DNA from: Mucilaginibacter xinganensis
Lineage (GTDB): Bacteria > Bacteroidota > Bacteroidia > Sphingobacteriales > Sphingobacteriaceae
NCBI GenBank assembly: GCA_026225055.1
Contig: JAMFSA010000161.1
Coordinates: 1-64,000 of the forward strand
Length of the DNA: 64,000 nt
Reading direction: 5' to 3'
Below the pieces are notes generated by a model. The model did not search any database, was not told where the DNA came from, and saw nothing but the letters and a program-made list of their open reading frames with translations. Positions 48,896 through 57,396 of the stretch are shown piece after piece; the stretch's first letter is position 1, and each line of letters starts with the position of its first letter. The translations under genes and the position numbers were made by a program.

Positions 48896-51055
48896 ATGAA
48901 AACTAAGATCATCCCGGCTTTTATAGGGCTTGTGATGCTGGCTTCATACTCCTTCACTAAAGCGCAGCAACCCGAAAGCTATACCAAATATGTAAATACG
49001 TTCATCGGCACCGCGCCGATGACTGATCCAAAAATACTGGGCTATAAATTACCCGACGGCTGGCGCTCCTGGGCAGGGCTGGTGTTTCCGGGCAGTTCGG
49101 TACCAAATGCTATGGTGCAGTTAAGCCCCATCACAGCTTTTGGCTCGGGCGCGGGCTATCAGTATGAAGATACTGTAATTTACGGGTTCGCTCATACCAA
49201 TAAAGGTCACTGGAACCTTTGTAATATCCCGATATTGCCTGTGTCAGGTCAAACGGATCAACCGGGTAAATACGGTTCAAGATTCAGTCATGATAATGAA
49301 AGTTCGGCGCCGGGTTATTACCAGGTATACCTGAAGGATTATAATATCAACGTGAGTCTAACATCTACACTCAGGTGCGGCTATCACAAATATGAGTATA
49401 AGAATAACACTAACCGCCAGATACTTTTTGATCTGTCAAAGGCTAACAGTCGGGTAAATACATGGTATATAAAGCAGGTGGATGATTATACGGTAGAAGG
49501 TTTTCAGGATGGCGAAAATGTGTATTTCTACGCAAAACTGAATGCTAAAATAGCTAAGCTCGATACCGTAGCCATGGGTAAACACAATGGCTATGCCATG
49601 ATTCACCTGGCAGATGGCGGAAACGGCCCGGTTGAGTTGAAAATTGGGCTGTCGTTTGTAAACGAAGCCAATGCAAAACTTAACCTCGAAACTGAGATAG
49701 GCAACAAAACATTTAACGATATCCGTCAGCAGGCTACCCGCACATGGGAGGCATTGCTGTCAAATATCCAGGTAACAGGCGGTAATGATAAACAAAAGCG
49801 AATGTTTTACTCTTGTTTATACAGATCGTTCCTGTGGCCTGCCTTGCGTAGCGATGTTAATGGTGAATATACCGACGCGAAAAGACAGGTAATAAAAGGT
49901 GATTTCGATTATTATACGGTGCCATCATTATGGGATACTTATCGCAATAAAGATGTGCTGTTGGAACTTATGGCACCTAAAGTGGCTGTTGATGAAATAA
50001 AATCGATGATAGATGTCGGTGATAAAACTGGCTTTATTCCCACATTCTTTCACGGCGATCATGCCGCGTCTGTAATATCGGGCGCTTACCTGAGAGGTAT
50101 CGGTGATTTTGATATAAAAGACGCTTACCGGCTACTGCTCAGGAATGCCAATATCGCCGGAGGCACAAGACCCTACATTACCGAATATATTCAAAAAGGC
50201 TTTATCTCAGACCCGGATGTGGCAAACCCTGTAGTGGAAACTAAAGGGCGCGCTGGGGTTTCAACTACGTTGGAATATGCTTACGATGATTATTCAGTAG
50301 CCCAGATCGCCAAGAAATTGGGTGATACCGCTAACTACCGTATAATGATGGCACGCTCCAAAAACTATAAGAATGTTTTCGACCCATCTACACGTTTTAT
50401 GCGGGGCAGGTTGGAAAATGGCGATTGGGTCAAAAACTTCAATCCGCAATATCCATATTATGAATACATGTATCGCGAAGCAAACGCATGGCAGGTTTCC
50501 TTTTATGTGCCGCATGATATACCCGGTTTGATTAAGTTGTATGGAGGTCCGAAGAACTTTGAGGCCAAGCTGGATTCGTTGTTCACCCTTCCATGGAACC
50601 CTAATTATATAGCAAGGAACGTAGAAACCATGATAGGCCAATATTGCCAGGGCAACCAGCCCGACCATGAAGCTCCGTTTTCATATATTTTCATCGGTAA
50701 GCCCGAAAAATCGCAACAGCGGCTCGATTATATTATGAATAACCTTTACGGGATAGGGGATAAGGGATTAGAATTAAGTGGTATGGACGACGCAGGCGAA
50801 ATGTCGGCGTGGTATGTATTTACTTCGCTGGGTCTATATCCTTTCTCGGCAACCGATCCGAAATATATTGTAACCGTTCCGCTGTTCGACCAGGTAAAAT
50901 GGAAGAGCAGTAGCGATAAATTACTTACCATTACAAAATCAGGCAAAAGCAGGAATATGAAGGCTATACAGGTTAACGGTAAAACCATCCAGGGCTATTT
51001 TGTGCCGCATGAACTTTTTAAAACAGGTGGCAGCATTCGTATGCTTACTAAATAA
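48896..51055 (+). CDS. GH92 alpha-mannosidase, secreted
   Basis: A 719-residue calcium-dependent exo-alpha-mannosidase with a signal peptide (FIGLVMLASYSFTKAQ). GH92 signatures: YVNTFIGTAPMTDP then WAGLVFPGSSVPNAMVQLSP at the N-terminus, SLWDTYRNKDVLLELMAP near residue 345, YREANAWQ near 526-533 with Glu528 the expected proton donor, and GMDDAGEMSAWYVFTSLGLY near 629-648 with the catalytic-base aspartates. Members remove alpha-1,2- or alpha-1,3-mannose branches, or mannose from N-glycans, by inversion. The pairing with GH76 and SusCDE makes fungal-type alpha-mannan the likely substrate. It is the last gene of this PUL. Confidence 0.94.
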   Translation: MKTKIIPAFIGLVMLASYSFTKAQQPESYTKYVNTFIGTAPMTDPKILGYKLPDGWRSWAGLVFPGSSVPNAMVQLSPITAFGSGAGYQYEDTVIYGFAHTNKGHWNLCNIPILPVSGQTDQPGKYGSRFSHDNESSAPGYYQVYLKDYNINVSLTSTLRCGYHKYEYKNNTNRQILFDLSKANSRVNTWYIKQVDDYTVEGFQDGENVYFYAKLNAKIAKLDTVAMGKHNGYAMIHLADGGNGPVELKIGLSFVNEANAKLNLETEIGNKTFNDIRQQATRTWEALLSNIQVTGGNDKQKRMFYSCLYRSFLWPALRSDVNGEYTDAKRQVIKGDFDYYTVPSLWDTYRNKDVLLELMAPKVAVDEIKSMIDVGDKTGFIPTFFHGDHAASVISGAYLRGIGDFDIKDAYRLLLRNANIAGGTRPYITEYIQKGFISDPDVANPVVETKGRAGVSTTLEYAYDDYSVAQIAKKLGDTANYRIMMARSKNYKNVFDPSTRFMRGRLENGDWVKNFNPQYPYYEYMYREANAWQVSFYVPHDIPGLIKLYGGPKNFEAKLDSLFTLPWNPNYIARNVETMIGQYCQGNQPDHEAPFSYIFIGKPEKSQQRLDYIMNNLYGIGDKGLELSGMDDAGEMSAWYVFTSLGLYPFSATDPKYIVTVPLFDQVKWKSSSDKLLTITKSGKSRNMKAIQVNGKTIQGYFVPHELFKTGGSIRMLTK

Positions 51056-51414
51056 CATGATTGCACGGCATATCGTGTGTTTTTTAGAACTTTACTTGTT
51101 TTCGTAAGGAGATACAATTAATTACAACTCTTTATATGCGTTGTTACCAATGCATATAAAGAACCTAAACCTTATCTTTTTAACCAGATTATTGAAACTT
51201 CATCTTGATTTCAGTATCTTATCGAATATTCTACTGTATCTCAAGCAGTTGATTAATGCCGGCATTCTGACAGGCAGCTGAATTTATTTGCCCATGCGAA
51301 GCTCAACTTGCTCACGTGGTTTGCAAAAAAAAGTAATGAACAAAGCCTAAAAAAATATTTTCATTGCTATGTGACCTTTCTCAAATTTTCAGATATACCA
51401 TATTGTAATAAGTT
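51056..51414 (+). other. Intergenic region after GH92, with hairpin
   Basis: About 360 bases without a gene. TCTTTATATGC (51129-51139) pairs perfectly with GCATATAAAGA (51152-51162) across 12 bases and may end the mannan operon, although a clean T-run is missing. The promoter of the following ECF operon should lie in the A+T-rich right half. Confidence 0.5.
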
Positions 51415-51930
51415 ATGACAGACGAAATCCTGATGATATGTGTAAAGAATGGCGACCTTGATAAAGCTGGTATCCTATACGAGCGATATAAGATAGTGCT
51501 ATACCGCTATTTCATCTACAAAACATTTAACGATCAGGAAGCAAGTAAGGATAATGTACAACAAGTATTTATGAGAATGATCAAATACAAAGAATCTTTT
51601 AAGGATGATGCGAATTTCAAGACTTGGCTGTATGCAATTGCTGCGAATGTAAAAAAAAGCGAGTTTGTATCGCAGCTTAAACACAATCACAGGCCGCTGG
51701 ATCATGCGCTAAATGTTACCTGTGAAACTGAAAATGATAATTATAAATTATTGCATGAAATACTAAAAATGATGCCTGAGCAATATCGGGAGGTATTAAT
51801 TATGAGTCGTTTTTGGGGGTTGAAATATGATGAAATTGCAATATTACAGCAATGTTCAGTAGGCGTTATCAAAACCAGGGTATACAGGGCAATTCAAATG
51901 TTAAGAGATGCCTATTTAAAATTTGTTTAG
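51415..51930 (+). CDS. ECF sigma factor of the HEAT/DUF4097-like operon
   Basis: A 171-residue ECF sigma factor. Region 2 lies at about residues 15-85 (LYERYKIVLYRYFIYKTFND, NVQQVFMRMIKYKESFKDDA, FKTWLYAIAANVKK) and region 4 at about 115-165 (MPEQYREVLIMSRFWGLKYD, EIAILQQCSVGVIKTRVYRA). It is not next to a SusC gene. Its anti-sigma partner is probably the membrane protein encoded two bases downstream. The four-gene layout is consistent with a cell-envelope-responsive unit that controls itself. Confidence 0.92.
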   Translation: MTDEILMICVKNGDLDKAGILYERYKIVLYRYFIYKTFNDQEASKDNVQQVFMRMIKYKESFKDDANFKTWLYAIAANVKKSEFVSQLKHNHRPLDHALNVTCETENDNYKLLHEILKMMPEQYREVLIMSRFWGLKYDEIAILQQCSVGVIKTRVYRAIQMLRDAYLKFV

Positions 51931-51932
51931 CT

Positions 51933-52775
51933 ATGAAAGATGATGAATTAGAAAATTTGGCGGCTGATTACATTAATGGCGGCATGACTCAAAAAAAAAG
52001 AGTTGAGTTTGAGCGCATACTTGAAAATGATATAAAAGCCAGGCAAAAAATGAATGAACTGTTGTTGGCATGGGATGCGCTTGAGTTGCCAACTGAGCGG
52101 ACAGTTGTTGACGAAATGGACACAAATTTCTATTCTTTTTTAAATGAAGAAAAAAGCAGGCCACTAAAAGGGAAAGTTAGTATGATGCGTCCTGTGATAT
52201 ATTGGCTGTCTTCGGTAGCCGCCGCCCTCATTTTTATATTGGCATTTTTTCTGGGGAAATATTCCGTGCATCCACAGGAAGTGATAAAATATAGAACCGT
52301 TCAGATCACTAAACTAGGGCCTGTTAAAACCCGGTTTATAAAGGTGTACGTGGTGCGGGCCCCTAAAAAAAGAAAAAAGGATTCCGTAAACCAGGAATTA
52401 CCCTTGATGGCACAATTGAGATCTGCTTATTCGTCAAAGCGAATTTCAGCTGTACTATATATTGGCGAGCGGGAGCTAAACGCAAACTACCTAAAGGAAC
52501 TTGATTCACTGTTGAAACGCGATCCTGACCCTAATGTGCAGTTAGCAATATTGCATATACTTCAGCCCAAGGCTGATTCTTTTGAAGTACAGCATCTGCT
52601 TATTGACGCATTGCCTTCTTTGCAGGGTACAGTGCAGTCGGCTGTAGTTAACATATTGATTTCTGAAAAATCCAAAGAAGCTATACCAAGAATGCTGGCT
52701 CTTTTGCAAAACAGTAATACAGATTATCATACGCAGGGGCAGATCCGGCTTGGCATTGAAGAATTTCTAAATTAA
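51933..52775 (+). CDS. One-pass membrane protein with HEAT-like repeats, probable anti-sigma factor
   Basis: The frame is open from an upstream ATG at 51852 inside the sigma gene, but 51933 is the proper start: two bases after the sigma stop, giving MKDDELENLAADYINGG and 280 residues. Residues 1-75 are a charged helical cytoplasmic segment like the N-terminus of ECF anti-sigma factors. A membrane segment spans ~88-108 (VIYWLSSVAAALIFILAFFL). The periplasmic part after ~150 is basic and then forms two to three HEAT-like helical repeats (LKELDSLLKRDPDPNVQLAI, LLIDALPSLQGTVQSAVVNI, IPRMLALLQN). It should bind the sigma factor and sense something in the periplasm. The sensing role is inferred from gene order. 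Confidence 0.75.
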   Translation: MKDDELENLAADYINGGMTQKKRVEFERILENDIKARQKMNELLLAWDALELPTERTVVDEMDTNFYSFLNEEKSRPLKGKVSMMRPVIYWLSSVAAALIFILAFFLGKYSVHPQEVIKYRTVQITKLGPVKTRFIKVYVVRAPKKRKKDSVNQELPLMAQLRSAYSSKRISAVLYIGERELNANYLKELDSLLKRDPDPNVQLAILHILQPKADSFEVQHLLIDALPSLQGTVQSAVVNILISEKSKEAIPRMLALLQNSNTDYHTQGQIRLGIEEFLN

Positions 52776-52781
52776 AGTACC

Positions 52782-53567
52782 ATGAAAAAACTTATTTTTT
52801 TAATTGTGCTGACTGCTTTAACAACCCGAGTGTCCGCGCAAAGTACTCCACAATCATTAAAAATACCGTTGTCCATATCTAATCAAATCGTTATTTACTC
52901 GGATGCGGCCTTTATTGATGCAGAAGGCTATGATGGAGTAGACATATTAGTGAGTCCGAAAAAGGCAGATGACGATACATTATCAAAAATGAATTTATTG
53001 GCTGATAACAGGAACAGTAACGACAGCTCGATCACCTATCAAAGCAAGCTAAGCACTGGAGCGAATAATTTTGTGTTCAACAATATTAAAATCATTACAA
53101 ATTGCCGGTCGATAAAAATTTTGATTCCTAACCATATCCCGCTGCTTGATCTCGAATTTAATACTACCGCTTCAGATGGCAGGCTCAAAGTGAAAAACTA
53201 TAAAGGCCCGGTGCAGATTGCTGCTTATTTCAGCCAGCTGGAAATTGAAGGGTTAACGGGGCCTTTCGCAATATCTGATGAATACGGTAAAATAAGTGTT
53301 AAGCATATATTTTGGAGCGACACCGCACAGTGGTCCTTTCACAATCATCCTTATTTAATTCGTTCGCATTCCTCAACTATTGATATTACGGTGCCTCCGG
53401 ATTTAAAAGCGTATTTCTATATAACCAAAGATAAAGGGAAGGTATATTCCGATAAAGTGCTTGACTCAGGGCTTGTTATGAATGGCGGAGGCATGGGAAT
53501 AGCTTTAGAAAGTGATTCCGGGGATATTTTTCTTAAACATGAAAATAATACAACAATAAAACCATGA
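52782..53567 (+). CDS. Secreted DUF4097-like (putative adhesin) beta-rich protein A
   Basis: A 261-residue exported protein with a signal peptide (LIFLIVLTALTTRVSAQ). The body is beta-rich with a repeated pattern seen in DUF4097/head-GIN-type putative adhesins: IDAEGYDGVDILVSPKK near the N-terminus, repeated beta-strands in the middle, and a C-terminal VYSDKV, then NGGGMGIALESDSGDIFLKH. This last pattern recurs in the next gene, so the two are paralogues. It starts six bases after the HEAT-repeat gene and overlaps the next gene by four bases. Function is unknown; location in the periplasm or at the surface is inferred. Confidence 0.65.
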   Translation: MKKLIFLIVLTALTTRVSAQSTPQSLKIPLSISNQIVIYSDAAFIDAEGYDGVDILVSPKKADDDTLSKMNLLADNRNSNDSSITYQSKLSTGANNFVFNNIKIITNCRSIKILIPNHIPLLDLEFNTTASDGRLKVKNYKGPVQIAAYFSQLEIEGLTGPFAISDEYGKISVKHIFWSDTAQWSFHNHPYLIRSHSSTIDITVPPDLKAYFYITKDKGKVYSDKVLDSGLVMNGGGMGIALESDSGDIFLKHENNTTIKP

Positions 53568-54379
53568 AATCGCTTAACATTACAATATTGCTGGTTTGCG
53601 CCTGTTTTGGAACTTTGTTAGCAGATGCTGTCAAGCCATTCCATTTTTCTCTGAAAGGCAAAGAACAAAAATTATTAAAAATAATTATTCTTCAGGATGC
53701 ATCCGTTCATATAAACGGGTATGACGGGAGCGAACTGTTAATTACCGGAAAGAATGATACAAGCACTGGCCCAATAAATGGTTACCACGATATCTCTGCC
53801 TTAGCTGCGCAAATACATAAAAGTACATCTGCAGATTTTGCCCCCAGGATCATAGAAAACAACGGGATGATAGAAATGATCTTGCAAACTACGGATGCAA
53901 ATGATATAACCATACAACTACCCAAACGAACGCATTTTTCTTTGCAGTTTGTATCCCATCTCCCCAAATCAATGCTTTCACTTACCGGTCTATACGGAGA
54001 GCTCATGATATCGGCAGATGTTCCTTCAGTTTTTATAAATAACATATCCGGGCCTTTATCTTTAACTTCAGCCGGCATCAATTTGAAAAAAGTGATCAAC
54101 ATCAACCATGTTCGTTGGAATAAGGCAAGCCACGACAACAGCTCTTTGCTTTTTATAGCTTCGCTTAATGCAGATGTTAACCTTTGCGTTCCCCCGGGAT
54201 TAAAAGCGTCCTTAAATCTTAAAGCAACCCATAACCGTGTATATTCAGATTTACCATCACATCAACTGAACTATGAAAGTTCAAAAAATGGCGATTTAGC
54301 TGTGAAACTAAATGGCGGCGGAACTCAGGTTTTTATTACTACCGAGTACGGAAACATCTTGTTAAAAAAAGAGCTTTAA
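53564..54379 (+). CDS. Secreted DUF4097-like (putative adhesin) beta-rich protein B
   Basis: A 271-residue exported paralogue of the preceding protein; its ATG overlaps the upstream stop (ATGA), which indicates translational coupling. The signal peptide is MKSLNITILLVCACFGTLLA. It shares VHINGYDGSELLITGKND near residue 47 and the C-terminal VYSDLP, LNGGGTQVFITTEYGNILLK. The middle is diverged. The conserved ending LNGGG...GNI.LK resembles the closing turns of a beta-solenoid. It closes the ECF operon; a hairpin terminator follows 14 bases after the stop. Confidence 0.65.
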   Translation: MKSLNITILLVCACFGTLLADAVKPFHFSLKGKEQKLLKIIILQDASVHINGYDGSELLITGKNDTSTGPINGYHDISALAAQIHKSTSADFAPRIIENNGMIEMILQTTDANDITIQLPKRTHFSLQFVSHLPKSMLSLTGLYGELMISADVPSVFINNISGPLSLTSAGINLKKVININHVRWNKASHDNSSLLFIASLNADVNLCVPPGLKASLNLKATHNRVYSDLPSHQLNYESSKNGDLAVKLNGGGTQVFITTEYGNILLKKEL

Positions 54380-54392
54380 AGATAAATTGAAG

Positions 54393-54451
54393 ACTGGAGA
54401 AGCTATTTCTGGATCTTTTTTTCTTTGAATAAAAAAGGCTTTTCCAGTTTT
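54393..54451 (+). terminator. Terminator of the ECF/HEAT/DUF4097-like operon
   Basis: ACTGGAGAAGC (54393-54403) pairs with GCTTTTCCAGT (54438-54448) with one G-T pair, and inside it a T-run (54415-54422) pairs with an A-run (54430-54436). TTT follows. Confidence 0.7.
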
Positions 54452-54622
54452 AATGACTATAGTGTTGTCGCTCCAATTTATGCCTAATGTTTAACAATCG
54501 TTTTAATCTAATTTATTTTTACCTGAATAGGATCGCTGTAATATTTTGAAGTACGCTTCAATACGCTTTGGATCATCTAATTGTCAGCTTTTTTTATGAG
54601 AAGGCACTTTGATAAATATATT

Positions 54623-54639
54623 AGGTGATATATCAACTA
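54623..54639 (+). promoter_or_regulatory. MarR operator, copy 1
   Basis: AGGTGATATATCAACTA contains the perfect palindrome TGATATATCA (54626-54635). The reverse complement, TAGTTGATATATCACCT, matches the site before the MATE gene almost exactly. It lies 19 bases before the MarR start at 54658, where a bound dimer would block transcription. Confidence 0.75.
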
Positions 54640-54657
54640 ATATTTACCTTTGTTCCA

Positions 54658-55092
54658 ATGAATATGATTTCTGATAGCTTCTTCTTCCAGGTAATGCGGA
54701 TGCGCAAAGCGATCTTTCGCCGAACTACTATGCTCATGACAGAAGCGGGGATAGAACTGCCAATGGAACAATTACCCATCCTGGTTATACTGCAAAATAA
54801 GGGCACACTGTCGCAGAGGGAGTTATCGGATATTACACTTCGCGATAAATCGTCTATTTTAAGAAGCATCAGCGCCCTTCAAAAAAAAGGACTGCTCTTA
54901 GTGGAACAGGATAGCAGCGATAAAAGGAAGAATAATATCGACTTAAGCGACGAGGGGAAAAAGCTGGCCACCCACATTAAGCAATTGATGCGAAAGGCTG
55001 AGGATGATGCGCTATCAGTGTTTCCGGAAGATGAACGGGTAATAGCATTCCAAACCGTTAAAAGTTACGCGGATAAACTGGAAGGAATTTAA
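54658..55092 (+). CDS. MarR-family transcriptional regulator
   Basis: The frame is open from GTG 54625, but that codon lies inside the palindromic operator; ATG 54658 (or 54664) is the sensible start, giving 144 residues. The winged helix-turn-helix is plain: LPILVILQNKGTLSQRELSD, ITLRDKSSILRSISALQKKG, LLLVEQDSSDKRKNNIDLSD. The outer helices would form the dimer. It is followed after 36 bases by a MATE efflux gene, and the same palindrome precedes both genes, so it probably represses itself and the pump until a small ligand binds. The ligand is unknown; a toxic compound exported by the pump is the usual case. Confidence 0.9.
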   Translation: MNMISDSFFFQVMRMRKAIFRRTTMLMTEAGIELPMEQLPILVILQNKGTLSQRELSDITLRDKSSILRSISALQKKGLLLVEQDSSDKRKNNIDLSDEGKKLATHIKQLMRKAEDDALSVFPEDERVIAFQTVKSYADKLEGI

Positions 55093-55108
55093 TGTTTTTT
55101 TAATTAAA

Positions 55109-55127
55109 TAGTTGATATATCACTTAA
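55109..55127 (+). promoter_or_regulatory. MarR operator, copy 2
   Basis: TAGTTGATATATCACTTAA contains the same TGATATATCA palindrome (55113-55122) as the site before the MarR gene, in the 36-base gap just before the MATE start at 55129. The flanks TAGT and AC(C/T)T are also shared with copy 1 when that is read on the other strand. Confidence 0.75.
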
Positions 55128-55128
55128 A

Positions 55129-56559
55129 ATGAAAAACAATAATAAACAAATGTTACTGGAGGGGCCTATCCTTGCTTCGCTATTAAAGCTGGCTATACCT
55201 ATTATGGTGGCTAATATTTTACAGGCCGCCTATCAGTTGGTGGATGCTTTTTGGGTAGGTAGGCTTGGCGGTACAGCCGTTGCCGCGGTATCGGTAAGTA
55301 CGCCGGTTATTTTCCTTACAATGGCTTTAGGCATAGGCCTGGCTATTGCAGGTTCTATTTTAATCGCCCAATATTTCGGAGCAGGTAACCAAAAGATGGT
55401 GAACCATGTGGCCGCGCAAACTTTGCTGATGGTGATATCAGTATCTGTGGTTCTGGCTATTATAGGCTATTTATTAAGCCCGCTTTTTTTAAAGGCACTT
55501 GGAGTAGCACCTAATGTTTATGATGGTGCACTGGGTTTTATGCAGATCTCCTTTATCGGGTTGGTTTTTAACTTTAGCTTTATGGTTTTTCAATCGGTGA
55601 TGAGGGGTGTAGGCCGGGCGGTTTTACCGGTGTTTATTGTATTGGGCACCGTGATCCTGAACTTTGCGCTCGACCCGCTCTTTATCTTCGGCTGGCACTT
55701 TATTCCGGCACTGGGCGTAAAAGGTGCGGCAATGGCCACAGTATCTACCCAAAGTCTGGCGCTGATCATTGGTTTTGTTATTTTATTCAGAGGTAAACAC
55801 GATATTCACTTACACATTGCCGATTTTAAACCCGACCTGGTGCATATTAAACGTGCCTTTAAAATAGGTTTTCCATCCTCTATTGAACAATCCATGAGGG
55901 CCATCGGTATGACAGCCATGACTTTCCTTATCGTTCACTTCGGTACCAATACGGTTGCGGCTTATGGTGCCGGTTCTAATTTGATTCAACTCATTATGAT
56001 ACCTGCACTGGGTTTATCAATGGCAATATCAACCTTAGTGGGGCAAAATATAGGTGCCGGGAATATGAAACGAGCCGTAAGTATTGCCAAACTGGGTGCT
56101 TTTCTGGGTTTTTCGTTATTAGCTGTATTTGGCATTATAGCCTATGCGTTTGCACCGCATATCATTGCTTTTTTTGTGCCGGGAGATATGCCCGTTATCA
56201 AGGGTGGGGCGATCTTTCTGCGTACCGCTTGCGTTTCATGGGGATTCCTTGGCTTGCAGCTGTGTTTGGTTGGCGTACTTAGGGCTACCGGCAATACGGT
56301 AATACCAATGATACTTGCCCTGGTATCACAATGGGTATTGCAATTTCCTATCGCCTATGTTTTATCACACTATACTACCATGGCAGAAAAAGGAATCTGG
56401 CTGGCTTTTCCGGTTTCAATTATCATTACCGCGCTTATCACTCTGGCTATTTACGCAAAAGGGGACTGGAAGAAAAAACAAATGATCACTAAAACTGCTA
56501 TCTTAAGTAATAAAGTTGAGGATGAGATGATGACGGATGGGATGGAAGTGGCTAAATAG
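55129..56559 (+). CDS. MATE-family multidrug efflux transporter
   Basis: A 476-residue inner-membrane protein with about 12 membrane segments in two similar halves, the standard MATE length. Visible signs are LLKLAIPIMVANILQAAYQL and VDAFWVGRLGGTAVAAVSVS near the N-terminus, GAGNQKMVNHVAAQTLLM, and in the second half AISTLVGQNIGAGNMKRAVS. Such pumps export cationic drugs or metabolites against a Na+ or H+ gradient. The gene follows MarR by 36 bases, with a copy of the palindromic operator in that gap, so the pair forms a ligand-induced efflux unit. The charged tail after ~450 is not conserved in the family. Confidence 0.92.
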   Translation: MKNNNKQMLLEGPILASLLKLAIPIMVANILQAAYQLVDAFWVGRLGGTAVAAVSVSTPVIFLTMALGIGLAIAGSILIAQYFGAGNQKMVNHVAAQTLLMVISVSVVLAIIGYLLSPLFLKALGVAPNVYDGALGFMQISFIGLVFNFSFMVFQSVMRGVGRAVLPVFIVLGTVILNFALDPLFIFGWHFIPALGVKGAAMATVSTQSLALIIGFVILFRGKHDIHLHIADFKPDLVHIKRAFKIGFPSSIEQSMRAIGMTAMTFLIVHFGTNTVAAYGAGSNLIQLIMIPALGLSMAISTLVGQNIGAGNMKRAVSIAKLGAFLGFSLLAVFGIIAYAFAPHIIAFFVPGDMPVIKGGAIFLRTACVSWGFLGLQLCLVGVLRATGNTVIPMILALVSQWVLQFPIAYVLSHYTTMAEKGIWLAFPVSIIITALITLAIYAKGDWKKKQMITKTAILSNKVEDEMMTDGMEVAK

Positions 56560-56628
56560 TTCACAAACGATACAATGAAAATACACGCACACACACCGAA
56601 TTGTAAATTAAATATTTAAAACTATACT

Positions 56629-57149
56629 ATGAAAAGGATCATCACTATTGAGGAACATTTTCACACAAAGTTTTGGCTATGGAACCTACCAGTGGGATGT
56701 GGAAGGTCGCATTGATACGCTGGACAAAAATGTAGTTTTCGGTATGTTTAATTATTTCCGGTGTAGATGGCAGGGATGAAATGGATATTGAGTATTCAAA
56801 ATTTGGAAGCAGTACTGCTAATAACACCAATTTTACTATCTATCCCGCTCAAACCGTAACCAGCTTTACTGATTGGCATACAACATATAGTACATCATTA
56901 ACGGGAACTTACACTACCCAACGCTTTAAACGAAACAGTGCAACATCAGTTTATTTTCAGGAGCTTGGGGGTTTCTAAAGCGACGACACTAATCAGATCA
57001 CTGCTGCAACTTGCAGTAATCCACCTAATTCTATCAGTAAATTGGCAATGCCAGTTCATATGAATTTATGGTTGTTTCAGGGAACCGCACCAGCTAACAA
57101 TAGCCAGGTAGAAATTATTATACATAGTTTTACGTTTACGGCTTTATAA
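56629..57149 (+). pseudogene. Decayed GH16-like glycoside hydrolase joined to an amidohydrolase-like start
   Basis: From ATG 56629 the first codons read MKRIITIEEHF, the usual start of an amidohydrolase of the aminocarboxymuconate-decarboxylase type. At about 56655-56665 the sequence changes to another frame that matches the middle and end of a GH16-like beta-jelly-roll enzyme: FGYGTYQWDVEGRIDTLD, FGMFNY, then (after one extra T near 56752-56758) DGRDEMDIEYSKFG, which keeps the GH16 catalytic motif E-M-D-I-E. A TAA at about 56977 interrupts GFY(S)DDTNQ, after which the frame continues to VEIIIHSFTFTAL and a stop at 57149. So there is a gene fusion, a frameshift and a nonsense mutation. It is non-functional, and the GH16 N-terminal half is missing. 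Confidence 0.72.
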
Positions 57150-57320
57150 TGAAATAAAATATCCGGCCGATTATATAGGATCGGAATCTGAAAATTTATC
57201 TAATAGTTTTGCAATAAATATTCATTATACCAGTTGCATGTAAAAGAGATGAGGAATTATTAGGTGAACCTGCTATGTGATACCTATGCCAAAACTATAT
57301 AAGTGCGAAATTCATTAATC

Positions 57321-57355
57321 AAAAGCCCTGTACTTGCTGCCAGGGCTTTTTCTTT
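57321..57355 (+). terminator. Intrinsic terminator
   Basis: AAAAGCCCTG (57321-57330) pairs perfectly with CAGGGCTTTT (57341-57350) across ten bases and is followed by T-rich DNA. It lies between the GH16-like remnant and the converging minus-strand PLP enzyme gene; the A-run on the other strand lets it serve both directions. Confidence 0.85.
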
Positions 57356-57396
57356 TTTAGCAGTTAGATCACCAGTTATAGCTAATTAAAAGGATG

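Noticed and set aside
51852..51932. Earlier ATG for the HEAT-repeat protein, inside the sigma gene
   Set aside because: It would overlap the sigma factor's region 4; the ATG at 51933, two bases after the sigma stop, gives a normal N-terminus.
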